Source: an uncultured Psychroserpens sp. (lineage in GTDB: Bacteria; Bacteroidota; Bacteroidia; Flavobacteriales; Flavobacteriaceae). From it: 64,000 nt of DNA. Below the pieces are notes generated by a model. The model had not been told where the DNA came from and made no database searches. It saw nothing but the letters and a program-made list of their open reading frames with translations. Below, piece after piece: positions 7,478 to 16,126 of this stretch (its first letter is position 1; the number at the start of each line of letters is the position of its first letter). Position numbers and translations under genes: made by a program. The stretch lies in assembly GCA_947488655.1 (NCBI GenBank), contig CANKZZ010000002.1:124001-188000 (forward strand), given 5' to 3'.

Positions 7478-8398
7478 ATGGCATTTAAAGTGTTTAAAAA
7501 GTTTATAATTTACAGTTTGTGTGCGTATTCATGTATTGCATTATCACAACAGGTGGCAGATACCACACTTGTACCACAAATAGATAATCCATATTATAAT
7601 ACAATCAATGCTCCAACACTATATATAGATGAAATTCACAATAATTTTCATACCAAAGAAGGTCGTTTTAAACCATTTAGTACACTTTTAACTAGAGATG
7701 GTTATGATGTTAAAGCATTAACAAACATTAATTTATTAGATGAGAAAGACATTTTAGTAATTTCTAACGCTCTTAATTCTAGAAATATTGGTAACTGGCA
7801 ACAACCCATTTATGATGCTTTTTCTTCGGAAGAAATAAAGGCACTTAAAATTTGGGTAAAAAAAGGAGGGAAGCTTTTACTTATAGCAGACCACATGCCA
7901 TTTTCGGGAGCGAGTAACTCATTAGCTAATGCTTTCGGATTTGATTTTTGTGATGGCTTTGCTCAATTATCAAAGCCTCAAAATGAACCCGATTTATTTT
8001 CCGAAGAGAATAAAAGATTGCTCTCCTCAATAATAACAGATGGCACCTTTGGTGAGCCTGTTACTAGTGTTACAACTTTTACTGGATCGTCTTTTGAAAT
8101 GCCAGAAAAAGCCAGAGGTATTTTAAAATTTCTTAAAGGAGATGAATGTTTACAACCAGAAATTGCATGGCAATTTAACGACACTACGCCTAGTAAAGAT
8201 TTACGATCTAGTTACCAAGGTGCAATTCTAGAATTTGGTAAAGGAAAACTGGCTGTTTTTGGTGAAGCAGCGCAATTTACAGCGCAAACTATAACGAATG
8301 ATAACGGAACGTTTCATGTTGGATTTAATTCTGAAACAGCTCCAAATAACGTCGATTTTATTAGAAACTTAATGCTCTGGTTGAGCACTGAAAACTAA
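7478..8398 (+). CDS. Secreted protein with glutamine-amidotransferase-like (DUF4350-type) fold
   Basis: The 306-residue protein begins with a signal peptide (FIIYSLCAYSCIALSQQ). Its core resembles DUF4350/GATase1-like domains: LYIDEIHNNFHT, ILVISNAL, LKIWVKKGGKLLLIADHMPFSGAS and GKGKLAVFGEAAQFTAQ. In this fold the segment after KKGGKLLLIADH lies where a catalytic site would be, but no clear Cys nucleophile is seen, so it is probably a binding rather than an amidotransferase domain. It is predicted periplasmic. The gene is followed 47 nt later by a BlaI-M56 unit but is likely separately transcribed. Function is unknown. Confidence 0.6.
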   Translation: MAFKVFKKFIIYSLCAYSCIALSQQVADTTLVPQIDNPYYNTINAPTLYIDEIHNNFHTKEGRFKPFSTLLTRDGYDVKALTNINLLDEKDILVISNALNSRNIGNWQQPIYDAFSSEEIKALKIWVKKGGKLLLIADHMPFSGASNSLANAFGFDFCDGFAQLSKPQNEPDLFSEENKRLLSSIITDGTFGEPVTSVTTFTGSSFEMPEKARGILKFLKGDECLQPEIAWQFNDTTPSKDLRSSYQGAILEFGKGKLAVFGEAAQFTAQTITNDNGTFHVGFNSETAPNNVDFIRNLMLWLSTEN

Positions 8399-8412
8399 TA
8401 ATAAAAACAAAT

Positions 8413-8427
8413 AGTATTTAAGATACT
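8413..8427. promoter_or_regulatory. Inverted repeat upstream of the first blaI-type gene
   Basis: AGTAT-TTAAG-ATACT lies 18 nt before the start at 8446, where a BlaI-family repressor would control its own operon. It does not contain the TACA/TGTA core of the second unit, so the assignment is tentative. TAATTTTA (8432-8439) just after it could be a -7 box, which would leave almost no 5' leader. Confidence 0.35.
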
Positions 8428-8445
8428 GAAATAATTTTAGCATAA

Positions 8446-8808
8446 ATGAAGCAATTAACAAAAGCAGAAGAAGAAATCATGCAAGTTCTCTGGCAATTAG
8501 AAAAAGCCAACGTTAAGGAAGTTATTAATAAACTTCCAGAGCCAAAACCTGCATACAATACGGTGTCTACAATTATTAGGATTTTAGAAAATAAAGGTTT
8601 TGTAGATTATGAAAAGCAAGGCAAAGGGCATATTTACTTCCCATTACTTAAAAAACAAGAATATAGTAATCAGTCTATAAATAACTTGGTAGATAATTAT
8701 TTTCAAGGCTCATTTAAAAGTATGGTATCCTTTTTTGTCAAGAAAAATGATGTTGATTTAAAAGATATGGAAGCCATTTTAAAAGATATTAATAAAACAA
8801 ACCAATAA
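8446..8808 (+). CDS. BlaI/MecI/CopY family transcriptional repressor
   Basis: The 120-residue protein begins MKQLTKAEEEIMQVLWQLEKANVKEVINKL and continues with PKPAYNTVSTIIRILENKGFVDY, the winged-helix pattern of the BlaI/MecI family. The C-terminal half should mediate dimerisation. In known systems BlaI is inactivated when its membrane partner BlaR1/MecR1 triggers cleavage. Here the M56 partner starts 1 nt after the stop (8810), so the pair is a classic unit. No beta-lactamase gene lies nearby; in Flavobacteriia such pairs are widespread and their signals mostly unknown. Confidence 0.92.
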   Translation: MKQLTKAEEEIMQVLWQLEKANVKEVINKLPEPKPAYNTVSTIIRILENKGFVDYEKQGKGHIYFPLLKKQEYSNQSINNLVDNYFQGSFKSMVSFFVKKNDVDLKDMEAILKDINKTNQ

Positions 8809-8809
8809 C

Positions 8810-10618
8810 ATGTTACACTACATTTTACAAGTCGTTGCGTTTCAATTACTGTTTTTAATAATCTATGATATTTTTCTTCGGAAAGAAACGTTTTTTAACC
8901 TCAATCGTGTCTATTTGTTAAGCACATCTGTCTTATCATTAATAATTCCATTTATAAAAATAAAAGGCATTAAAGAAGTCGTCGCTAAAGATTTTGTGAT
9001 TTCTTTACCCGAAGTCCTCATAGGAGAAACAACAAAAGTTGCTAGTACAATAGATCCAATGATTGCGATGGAAGCTGGCATAAATCTAGAACCAGAACCA
9101 ATATCTATTTGGTACATTATATTAATTTCTGGGATGTGTATTGCAGCATTAAGCTTAATCTATAAAATCATAAAACTACTGTTATTAGTGTCTAACAATC
9201 CTAAACGTTGGAGTGGTAAGGTTTTAATTGTTTGTTTATTAAACAGTACAAAAGCCTTTTCTTTCTTTCATTATATTTTCTTAGGAAACAGGCTAACACC
9301 AAAAGAAAGCACCTCAATTTTAGAGCACGAAATGGTGCACATTAAACAAAAACACTCTTTAGACTTGTTGTTTTTTGAACTCTTGCGTATTGTGTTTTGG
9401 TTTAATCCACTTGTGTATATCTATCAAAATAGAATCGCTACACTTCATGAATATATTGCAGATGCAAAAGCAATAAAAGGTCAAAATAAAGCTGCGTATT
9501 ACGATAATTTGTTAACTCAGGTTTTTGACACACAGCAATTCTCATTTGTAAATCCATTTTTTAAACAATCATTAATCAAAAAACGAATCGTTATGTTAAG
9601 CAAATCAAAATCTAGTAGAATAAATTTATTTAAGTATGTCTTATTAATTCCTTTGGTATTTACAATGCTAATATATACTTCCTCTTATGCACAAGAAAAA
9701 ACTAAAACGCCAAAAGTTGATGAAAATACCACAACTACAATTACAGAAGTAGTAGAAATAAAAGAATTAGATACTAATAGCGAAATCCCATTCTCTATAG
9801 TTGAAGAAACACCAACGTTCACTTTTTGCGAAGCATTACCAACCAATGAAGAACGAAAAGCATGTATGAGTAATCACATCTCAAAGCATGTAAATAGATA
9901 TTTCAACACAAAACTAGCAGATAGTTTAGGGTTAGTTGGTAGACAGCGCATCAATGTTATTTTTAAAATTGATAAAGACGGTCATGTTGTTGATGTTAAA
10001 TCTAGAGCGCCACATCCAGCTTTAGAAGACGAAGCAGTTCGCGTTATTAAAACTTTACCTCAATTAGTGCCTGGAAATCAAAAAGGTGTGGCAGTTGTTG
10101 TGCCTTATAGCTTACCAATTATTTTTCAAGTTGCAGCTAAAGATCCTAAACCTAGTATTGCAAATCAAAATACAATTACTCATAAAAAAGCCTTAAATGA
10201 TGCACAAGAACAGTTGGTAGATGCACAATTAAATATAATTGAATTTGGAGAGGTAGATCAAGTGCCATTATATGAAGCGTGTTCAAAACTTGATAATAAT
10301 TATGACCAAAAATTGTGTGTATCTAAGGAAATCTCAATATTTGTCAATCGAAATTTCAATTTAGATTTAGCTTCAAAATTGGGTCTTAGCGGTAGACAAC
10401 GCATGTCTGCAACGTTTATAATTGATACATTAGGTAATATTTCAAATATAAAGGTGAGAGCCTCACATCCAGAATTAGAAAAAGAAGTTATTAGAGTAAT
10501 ATCTGCCTTACCGCAATTTATGCCTGGTAAACACAACGGGAAATCAATTAAGGTAATGTACAAACTGCCAATTCAATTTCAAATACATGGAGAGGTTAAT
10601 AAAAACAAGAAAAATTAA
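8810..10618 (+). CDS. BlaR1-type M56 metallopeptidase with two C-terminal TonB-like domains
   Basis: Residues 1-290 form a polytopic membrane domain with the zinc motif H173-E-M-V-H177 followed by KQKHSLD, as in M56 peptidases. A further helix (KYVLLIPLVFTMLIYTSS) precedes the periplasmic part. Residues ~338-440 and ~484-595 are two similar copies of a TonB C-terminal-like domain. Each has a Cys pair near its start, then GLxGRQR, a VDVKSRAPHP or IKVRASHP segment, and a LPQxxPG segment. Known members sense a signal and cleave the BlaI-type partner. The TonB-like tails may contact outer-membrane or cell-wall ligands (inference). The gene sits in operon with the repressor and downstream TPR gene (TAATG overlap). 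Confidence 0.88.
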   Translation: MLHYILQVVAFQLLFLIIYDIFLRKETFFNLNRVYLLSTSVLSLIIPFIKIKGIKEVVAKDFVISLPEVLIGETTKVASTIDPMIAMEAGINLEPEPISIWYIILISGMCIAALSLIYKIIKLLLLVSNNPKRWSGKVLIVCLLNSTKAFSFFHYIFLGNRLTPKESTSILEHEMVHIKQKHSLDLLFFELLRIVFWFNPLVYIYQNRIATLHEYIADAKAIKGQNKAAYYDNLLTQVFDTQQFSFVNPFFKQSLIKKRIVMLSKSKSSRINLFKYVLLIPLVFTMLIYTSSYAQEKTKTPKVDENTTTTITEVVEIKELDTNSEIPFSIVEETPTFTFCEALPTNEERKACMSNHISKHVNRYFNTKLADSLGLVGRQRINVIFKIDKDGHVVDVKSRAPHPALEDEAVRVIKTLPQLVPGNQKGVAVVVPYSLPIIFQVAAKDPKPSIANQNTITHKKALNDAQEQLVDAQLNIIEFGEVDQVPLYEACSKLDNNYDQKLCVSKEISIFVNRNFNLDLASKLGLSGRQRMSATFIIDTLGNISNIKVRASHPELEKEVIRVISALPQFMPGKHNGKSIKVMYKLPIQFQIHGEVNKNKKN

Positions 10619-11757
10619 TGAGATTATTTTTTATACTCATTAGTATTATAGGAATTTTAAAAGCAGAAGCTCAATCTCCAATTTTGGAAAAGGCAGATAG
10701 TTTATATAGTAATGGTAATTATAGCAAAGCAATTGAGGCCTATAAAATACATGTCAATCAAGATGAGGTTTATGTTAAAATTGCCAGATCCTATATGGCT
10801 TTAGGTAATAATGATAAAGCATTAATATATTATAAACTCGCTGCAGAAGAAGACTCAAAAAACGGACTTATTTTATACGAATATGCTAGATTATTATCTA
10901 AAACTAAAAATTTTGAAGCGTCTATTAAAGTGTTCAATAAATTAATGAATATAGATTACCGCAATCCCAATTATCATTATGAAATGGGATTAACGTTAGA
11001 GCGTATGAAAGATTCTACAGCACTTAACAGGTTTCGCTCTGCATACGATTTAGACCAAACCCATCAAAAAGCAATTTTTAAAATTGCTAAACATTTTTTA
11101 ATTAAACGAAAACACGACCTCTCTCATAAATATATTGATAAAGGGTTAGAAAGCTATGAAAATAATATTGACCTCATAAATCTTAAAGCTCAAAATTATT
11201 ATTACCAAGATGATTTTCATAACGCGAGGACATGGTTTCAAAAACTAATTGATTTAGGAGAATCATCAGAATTTATACATAGCAGAATGAGTCGTATACA
11301 TGCAGAACATTCTGACTATGACTTGGCAATAGAGCAAGAGAAATTAGTTTTAAAGTATAACCCTTATAGCGCTGAGTCAATGTTTACTATAGGTAGATAT
11401 TATAACCGACTAAAAGATTATAAAAATGCCGAAACATACTTAAAGCAGTATTTAGCAGTAAAAGATGTGCCATTAGATTACGAATACCAACTGTTAGGCA
11501 CAGTTTTAAATAGACAGGACAAAAACAAAGAAGCTATTGAGGCTTTTCAAAATTCAATCAAAGAAAACCCTAATAATATAAGCTCTGAATTTTACATCAT
11601 ATCTACAAAAGATAAGTATTATGCAGATCTTGACACGAAGATTAAAATGTATGAAGATTTTAGAGATAAATACCCAGATACTTACTATTCTACATTTGCA
11701 TCTAAGCGTATAAAAGAACTTAAAGAAGAGAAATTTTTAAAGGCAAAAGATGATTAG
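10618..11757 (+). CDS. Secreted TPR-repeat protein
   Basis: The start codon overlaps the stop of the M56 gene (TAATG), indicating translational coupling. A signal peptide ends at AEAQ (residue ~19). The remaining ~360 residues are tetratricopeptide repeats, e.g. SNGNYSKAIEAYKIH, ALGNNDKALIYYKLAAEE and RLKDYKNAETYLKQYLAV. TPR proteins are protein-protein interaction scaffolds. Here the protein is predicted periplasmic and may work with the M56 sensor. No enzymatic motif is visible. The domain call is firm; the role is inferred from operon position only. Confidence 0.85.
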   Translation: MRLFFILISIIGILKAEAQSPILEKADSLYSNGNYSKAIEAYKIHVNQDEVYVKIARSYMALGNNDKALIYYKLAAEEDSKNGLILYEYARLLSKTKNFEASIKVFNKLMNIDYRNPNYHYEMGLTLERMKDSTALNRFRSAYDLDQTHQKAIFKIAKHFLIKRKHDLSHKYIDKGLESYENNIDLINLKAQNYYYQDDFHNARTWFQKLIDLGESSEFIHSRMSRIHAEHSDYDLAIEQEKLVLKYNPYSAESMFTIGRYYNRLKDYKNAETYLKQYLAVKDVPLDYEYQLLGTVLNRQDKNKEAIEAFQNSIKENPNNISSEFYIISTKDKYYADLDTKIKMYEDFRDKYPDTYYSTFASKRIKELKEEKFLKAKDD

Positions 11758-11805
11758 ATTTTAATACCCAAAAAAATTGTACTTTTCGGTCTCAGTTTAA
11801 CTGTT

Positions 11806-12282
11806 ATGAACCGCATCTTTACTTTTTTTATTTTAATTACATTTTGCTCTTGCGAATTTATCGAGAAGAAGAAAGTCTACCCTAATGAAATTTTAGAGGA
11901 AGAGTTGCAGGCATTTAATTGGAATGATGTTGATGAGTACCCTTCTTTTGATATTTGTCAAGGAGAATCGGCTAAAGAGATAAAGAACGCTTGTTTTGAG
12001 ACTACACTTAGACAGATTTTAAATGATAATCTGGCAAAATCTCATATCATAGTTTCCGAAGAAATACATGATACAATTTTGCTTAAAATAACTATAGATA
12101 GTAAAGGTCTATTTGTTATTAATGACATTATTAGTCGTGAAAATACACTAGCAGAAATACCACAATTAGATAGTTTGCTTAGAAATAGTTTAGACTCGTT
12201 ACCAAAAATTTATCCTGCCATTAAACGGAGTCAGCAAGTTAAAACACAATTTAGTTTACCGGTAATAATTAAAATAGATTAA
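11806..12282 (+). CDS. Lipoprotein with stand-alone TonB-like C-terminal domain
   Basis: The 158-residue protein has an N-terminal lipoprotein signal (FFILITFCSCEF), with lipidation expected at one of the clustered cysteines near residue 15-17. The rest aligns by eye with the two tail domains of the M56 protein at 8810. It shares a spaced Cys pair (DICQGE, then NACFET), a central LLKITIDSKG strand corresponding to VIFKIDKDGH, and a final FSLPVIIKI matching LPIIFQV. It is probably the last gene of the BlaI-M56-TPR unit (48-nt gap). Function is unknown; it could compete with or bind the same ligand as the sensor tails. Confidence 0.6.
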   Translation: MNRIFTFFILITFCSCEFIEKKKVYPNEILEEELQAFNWNDVDEYPSFDICQGESAKEIKNACFETTLRQILNDNLAKSHIIVSEEIHDTILLKITIDSKGLFVINDIISRENTLAEIPQLDSLLRNSLDSLPKIYPAIKRSQQVKTQFSLPVIIKID

Positions 12283-12308
12283 TAAGTTTCTTTATACTAT
12301 TAACGTTA

Positions 12309-13046
12309 TTAAAACCGTATTGCAAACTTTTGCATCAGTCTTAGTATTTCTACATATAACCAAATTAAGGTTGCTAAAAGTCCCCAAGTTGCAAGCCACT
12401 CTTTCCATTTTGGAGCTTTATTTTTTTGGCGTTCTATATGATCAAAATCTAGTAGTAATGAAAAGGAGGCTACAATAGCAGCTATACAATTAAAAATTAT
12501 TGCAAACCATGATGTACCTCTTATGTAGCTATTGATTCCGAAGAAACTTAAAATCCACGATATTAAGTATACAACAAAAATACTTATTGCTGAGGTGATT
12601 ATAACGCTACGAAGTTTTTTAGTAACTACAATTATTCTGGTTTGATAGAGAAGGAGCATCACAAAAAATGTTACAATAGTTACGCCAATTGCTTGATAGG
12701 GCAACTCAGGAAAATGTTTGTGTGCGTAAGCCGAAAATCCGCCTAGAAAAATCCCTTTTGCAATCGTATATAATGGGACTAAAAATGGTGCCCAATGGTA
12801 TCTTACAGAAATCACAACACTAATAATTATGGCTGCCAACATGCCACCAAGAGTAAACCATTTCATTGGCATACCTTCTTCGTTAAGTTTCCATAAATAA
12901 GCAGTTATTGCTGCTATTACCAAAATGCAACCCAAAGATTTTATAAAAATACCTGTAACGGTCATTTTTTTTAAAGACGATTTAGAGCCATCCCAAAAAT
13001 AACCTGAAAACACAGGATTATTGGTTTTGTAATTAGATAATTTCAC
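12309..13046 (-). CDS. Bax inhibitor-1/YccA family membrane protein
   Basis: The 245-residue protein opens with the bacterial YccA-type leader (NNPVFSGYFWDG) and has about seven membrane helices, including LLLYQTRIIVVTKKLR before the last helices and FNCIAAIVASFSLLLDFDHIE. The acidic DFDHIE near the last helices fits the di-aspartyl region used as a pH/Ca2+ latch in this family. Members are inner-membrane channels or modulators of membrane protein turnover. The ATG shares a base with the stop of the upstream gene (13046), suggesting an operon with the beta-barrel gene. Confidence 0.9.
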   Translation of the reverse strand: MKLSNYKTNNPVFSGYFWDGSKSSLKKMTVTGIFIKSLGCILVIAAITAYLWKLNEEGMPMKWFTLGGMLAAIIISVVISVRYHWAPFLVPLYTIAKGIFLGGFSAYAHKHFPELPYQAIGVTIVTFFVMLLLYQTRIIVVTKKLRSVIITSAISIFVVYLISWILSFFGINSYIRGTSWFAIIFNCIAAIVASFSLLLDFDHIERQKNKAPKWKEWLATWGLLATLIWLYVEILRLMQKFAIRF

Positions 13047-13918
13047 TATAAATTAAACTTGTAGCCTAAAGCAAAATCTTGAGAAAAGTTACCTTGGTTA
13101 TCTAAGAATAATGCAAATAGCTCATTGTATGAGAGTGTGATAAAACTGTTTTTAGTAACTCTAATATCTGCTCCAACACCAAAAATAAAAGGAACGTCAA
13201 AGGCAGTTTGATTAAATTCTTGAGTGGTAATTACACCATCTACGTTTGTAACTACTGTAGAATTAGTAAAATTTAAAGTTCCAAATTTTACATTTCCGTA
13301 GAGACTAAAAGAGGCTTTATTTATAAATCTAAAACGATAACCTAAAGATAACTCTGTTGTAGAGTATTGCAGGTCATCATGTTCTACTACATGTTTTGCT
13401 TGTAAAAACACTGCGTGTCTAGAAATTTGTCCAGCATCTAAGACTTCTAATTCTCCTCCAAATTGAGGAGTACTTACATTATCTGGATTTGTAATAAATG
13501 GGTTGTTTGTAACACCTCCAAAAACACCTAGTCTAAAATGTAATTTATTTCTAACTGCTGTAGATTGATAAGATGAATCGGTATTACTATTGTGCTTATC
13601 AATAAATTCTTTAAGACTAAAAAGTGTTAGATTAAGACGTTTGGTTGACATAGACTCATTAGTGAGCTCACTTAATAATATTTTATATTCTTGCTGAAAT
13701 TTACCGTCAACTTTCGTGTTTTTTAATTCTACAATATTGTTGTTTTCTGTTCTAACGAAATATCGGTATTTTCCATCAATGATATTCCATAATAAATCGA
13801 GTTTACCATTAACTTCTGTTTTTAATTCTAGAAGTTCTCCATTAACAGTATATGTGTCTTGAGCCTCTGAGACCGCAAAACTTAATACAAAACAAAATAA
13901 ACAAGCTAATTTTTTCAT
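13046..13918 (-). CDS. Secreted protein with predicted outer-membrane beta-barrel
   Basis: A signal peptide ends at SEAQ (residue ~19). Residues 25-125 contain YRYFVRTENNNIVELKN-type strands. From about residue 128 alternating beta strands follow (LHFRLGVFGGVTNNPF, HAVFLQAKHVVE, TELSLGYRFRFIN, FSLYGNVKFGTL, NSFITLSYNELFA). The protein ends in a strand with terminal FNL (ALGYKFNL), as expected for insertion by the BAM machinery. It is not assigned to a named family. The gene is part of a minus-strand cluster with the BI-1 gene, but separated by 59 nt from the glycosyltransferase upstream. Confidence 0.6.
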   Translation of the reverse strand: MKKLACLFCFVLSFAVSEAQDTYTVNGELLELKTEVNGKLDLLWNIIDGKYRYFVRTENNNIVELKNTKVDGKFQQEYKILLSELTNESMSTKRLNLTLFSLKEFIDKHNSNTDSSYQSTAVRNKLHFRLGVFGGVTNNPFITNPDNVSTPQFGGELEVLDAGQISRHAVFLQAKHVVEHDDLQYSTTELSLGYRFRFINKASFSLYGNVKFGTLNFTNSTVVTNVDGVITTQEFNQTAFDVPFIFGVGADIRVTKNSFITLSYNELFALFLDNQGNFSQDFALGYKFNL

Positions 13919-13977
13919 CGCAATAAAGATTTGGATTTACGTAAATCTAGCAAAAATAATTGATAGTCATAAGGGTT

Positions 13978-15099
13978 CTATTTTTTATAGACCCTACCTT
14001 TCCATTTATAACTTGTAAAAACAGATACAAATGCCACGTATAAATTAAAAAAAGGATATATAATACAAGCAAAAAGGTAAGACGACAAAAATTGTGTTTG
14101 ATCAAAAAAGCGAGCAGACTTAAAGAGCAATAAAAAGTCGATCATAAATTTTATAAAAAAGGTGTAAACCAGCGTTTTTAAGGATACAATTTGTGCTAAA
14201 TATAAAAGTGGTAAGCAAACCAAAAACCCGTTTGTAAATAGAACTATAATAGCTGTGATTTTGCTAAACACACTATTATAATTTGAAGTTTTTGCAGCCC
14301 ATCTCACACGTTGAGATTTTAAACTCTCAAAGGTTATTTCTGGTTGAGTGGTGACTACAATTTCTTTATTTTTTATGTAGTGAACTGCATTAAAATTTAA
14401 GTTTTTTACTTTTTCTAGTAAAAAAACATCGTCACCACTTGCTATATGAGCATTGCCTTCAAAACCAGCAACCTTATTAAAAACACTTTTTTTGTAAGCC
14501 ATATTTGCACCATTACAAAGCATGGGTTTTTTAATACCAAAACTACCTAGAGTTACAGCTTGAAGACTCAAAATGTCTAACAATTGAAATCGTTTAAAAA
14601 ATGAAGTAACACCAGTAAGTGTTACAGGTGCAATGAGTAAATTGGCATCATTATGTTGTATATAATTATCATAAGCATCTAACCAAAATTTTGGTAGATT
14701 ACAATCTGCATCTGTGGTAACAATCCATTCATATTTTGATTTTGAAATGGCCAATGTAATGGCATCCTTTTTAGGAGAATTAGTACTTCTAATATTTTTT
14801 ACTACGGAAATATCTGTTTTTTTGAAATCGAAACTTTCAAGTAATTCTAGAGAGTTATCTGTAGAGTCATCATCAATAAAAATAATTTCAAACTGAGTTT
14901 TAGGATAGTTTAAACGCGAAATAGAAGTCAATAAATTTGGTAAGTTGTTTGCTTCATTTCTAAATGGAATAATAACTGAAAATTTAGTTTTAGGAGAAAT
15001 ATCTTCTAGTTTAAAATCCTGTACTTTGTCAAAACCATATGCAAAGCTCCCTATTAATAGCACGTATAAAATGATAATGATAAAAACAATAGTAATCAT
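13978..15099 (-). CDS. Membrane-anchored family 2 glycosyltransferase
   Basis: The 373-residue protein has an N-terminal membrane helix and a GT2 fold. SVIIPFRNEANNLP at ~41-54, the nucleotide-binding acidic cluster D76-D-D78 and the D130-A-D132 metal motif (TTDADC) are visible, with QRVRW (~265), the QxxRW signature of processive enzymes. Three or more C-terminal helices follow. It transfers sugars from nucleotide donors to a lipid or polymer acceptor at the inner membrane. It overlaps the next upstream gene by 4 nt (15096-15099), pairing it with a flippase-like protein and pointing to glycolipid or polysaccharide synthesis. Confidence 0.88.
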   Translation of the reverse strand: MITIVFIIIILYVLLIGSFAYGFDKVQDFKLEDISPKTKFSVIIPFRNEANNLPNLLTSISRLNYPKTQFEIIFIDDDSTDNSLELLESFDFKKTDISVVKNIRSTNSPKKDAITLAISKSKYEWIVTTDADCNLPKFWLDAYDNYIQHNDANLLIAPVTLTGVTSFFKRFQLLDILSLQAVTLGSFGIKKPMLCNGANMAYKKSVFNKVAGFEGNAHIASGDDVFLLEKVKNLNFNAVHYIKNKEIVVTTQPEITFESLKSQRVRWAAKTSNYNSVFSKITAIIVLFTNGFLVCLPLLYLAQIVSLKTLVYTFFIKFMIDFLLLFKSARFFDQTQFLSSYLFACIIYPFFNLYVAFVSVFTSYKWKGRVYKK

Positions 15100-16073
15100 A
15101 AAGAGTCGTCTGGTTTTGGAAGGTTAAAATTAAGTACATAATAGCTCCCAAAGATACTTGGTAAAACAAAGTTAAGCAACCACATTATCATTATTACACT
15201 AAGTATTGTTAACTCATCTATACCAACGATAGAAAACAAATATACTGCAACACTGCCTTTTATTACCACGTCAAAAATAAAAATAGTAGGAATAATTGAT
15301 GCTAATAAATACATACTTGTAATTACCATCATTGCATTTAAATACGTCAAATTTGCGCCAAATATTTGTAGCAAAAAATAAAACTGAAATGAGAAAATTA
15401 AATATCTTAAAATAGAAGTTCCAAAAGCTATAAGCTGCAGTGTAATTGGTAAATCCTTAAAAAACATTTTTAATTTATTTAAAGAAAAGCCTTTAATATT
15501 AAACCTTTTTTGGTGTAGGCCAAATATTGTAAAACCAATAACAACAATTACAATTAATAGCAATCTAGAAAGTTTAAAATAATCAATATCTAAATTGTAT
15601 GTTGTATGCATAATATATAAACCCAAACTACCAAAAATAATGGTAACAGTCATTTGCATCATGTTACCAGTTAAATTAAGAAGCATTACTTTTTTACGTA
15701 ACTCAGATTTAAAATAAATAGCTTTTGCGCCATATTCTCCAATACGATTTGGAGTAAAAAGCGATGCTGTTAAGGCACCTAAACTCTGCTCAAGAGCATT
15801 TTTAAAAGAGATATGACTTATGTATTGTACTAATGTTTGCCACTTAATAATTTCAAAAAACCAATTTAAAATGGATAAAATGACCAAAATACTAACGTTT
15901 TTAATCGAAAAAACCCCATTTTGGTTTAAATGAGTTGTAAAATCAACAAAATTTAAATCTTTGTTATTGGTGAGTCTATTAAATATAAAATAAAAAGCGC
16001 CAACAACTATACTTAATTTAATAAGCACAAAAAAGAATTGTTTAGTTTTGTAAGGAAGACCTCCAAAATTCAT
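15096..16073 (-). CDS. Lysylphosphatidylglycerol synthase-type transmembrane protein (UPF0104-like)
   Basis: The 325-residue polytopic membrane protein contains the family motif region SLFTPNRIGEYGAKAIYF near residues 112-130. Around it are six to eight helices, such as FGSLGLYIMHT and ILSVIMIMWLLNFVLPSIFGSYYVL. This matches the N-terminal flippase-like half of MprF/AglD proteins without the aminoacyl-transfer half. It likely moves a lipid or lipid-linked sugar across the inner membrane. Overlap with the GT2 gene suggests a shared substrate (inference). The promoter must lie in the short gap before the plus-strand gene at 16127. Confidence 0.8.
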   Translation of the reverse strand: MNFGGLPYKTKQFFFVLIKLSIVVGAFYFIFNRLTNNKDLNFVDFTTHLNQNGVFSIKNVSILVILSILNWFFEIIKWQTLVQYISHISFKNALEQSLGALTASLFTPNRIGEYGAKAIYFKSELRKKVMLLNLTGNMMQMTVTIIFGSLGLYIMHTTYNLDIDYFKLSRLLLIVIVVIGFTIFGLHQKRFNIKGFSLNKLKMFFKDLPITLQLIAFGTSILRYLIFSFQFYFLLQIFGANLTYLNAMMVITSMYLLASIIPTIFIFDVVIKGSVAVYLFSIVGIDELTILSVIMIMWLLNFVLPSIFGSYYVLNFNLPKPDDSL

Positions 16074-16126
16074 AAAATACTGATGTGTTATGCCAAATAA
16101 ACATCAAAATAAACCATTATAATGAT

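Noticed and set aside
8446-10618. A beta-lactam resistance locus
   Set aside because: BlaI and M56 genes are present, but no beta-lactamase or altered penicillin-binding protein gene lies near either unit, and the sensor tails lack a penicillin-binding fold.
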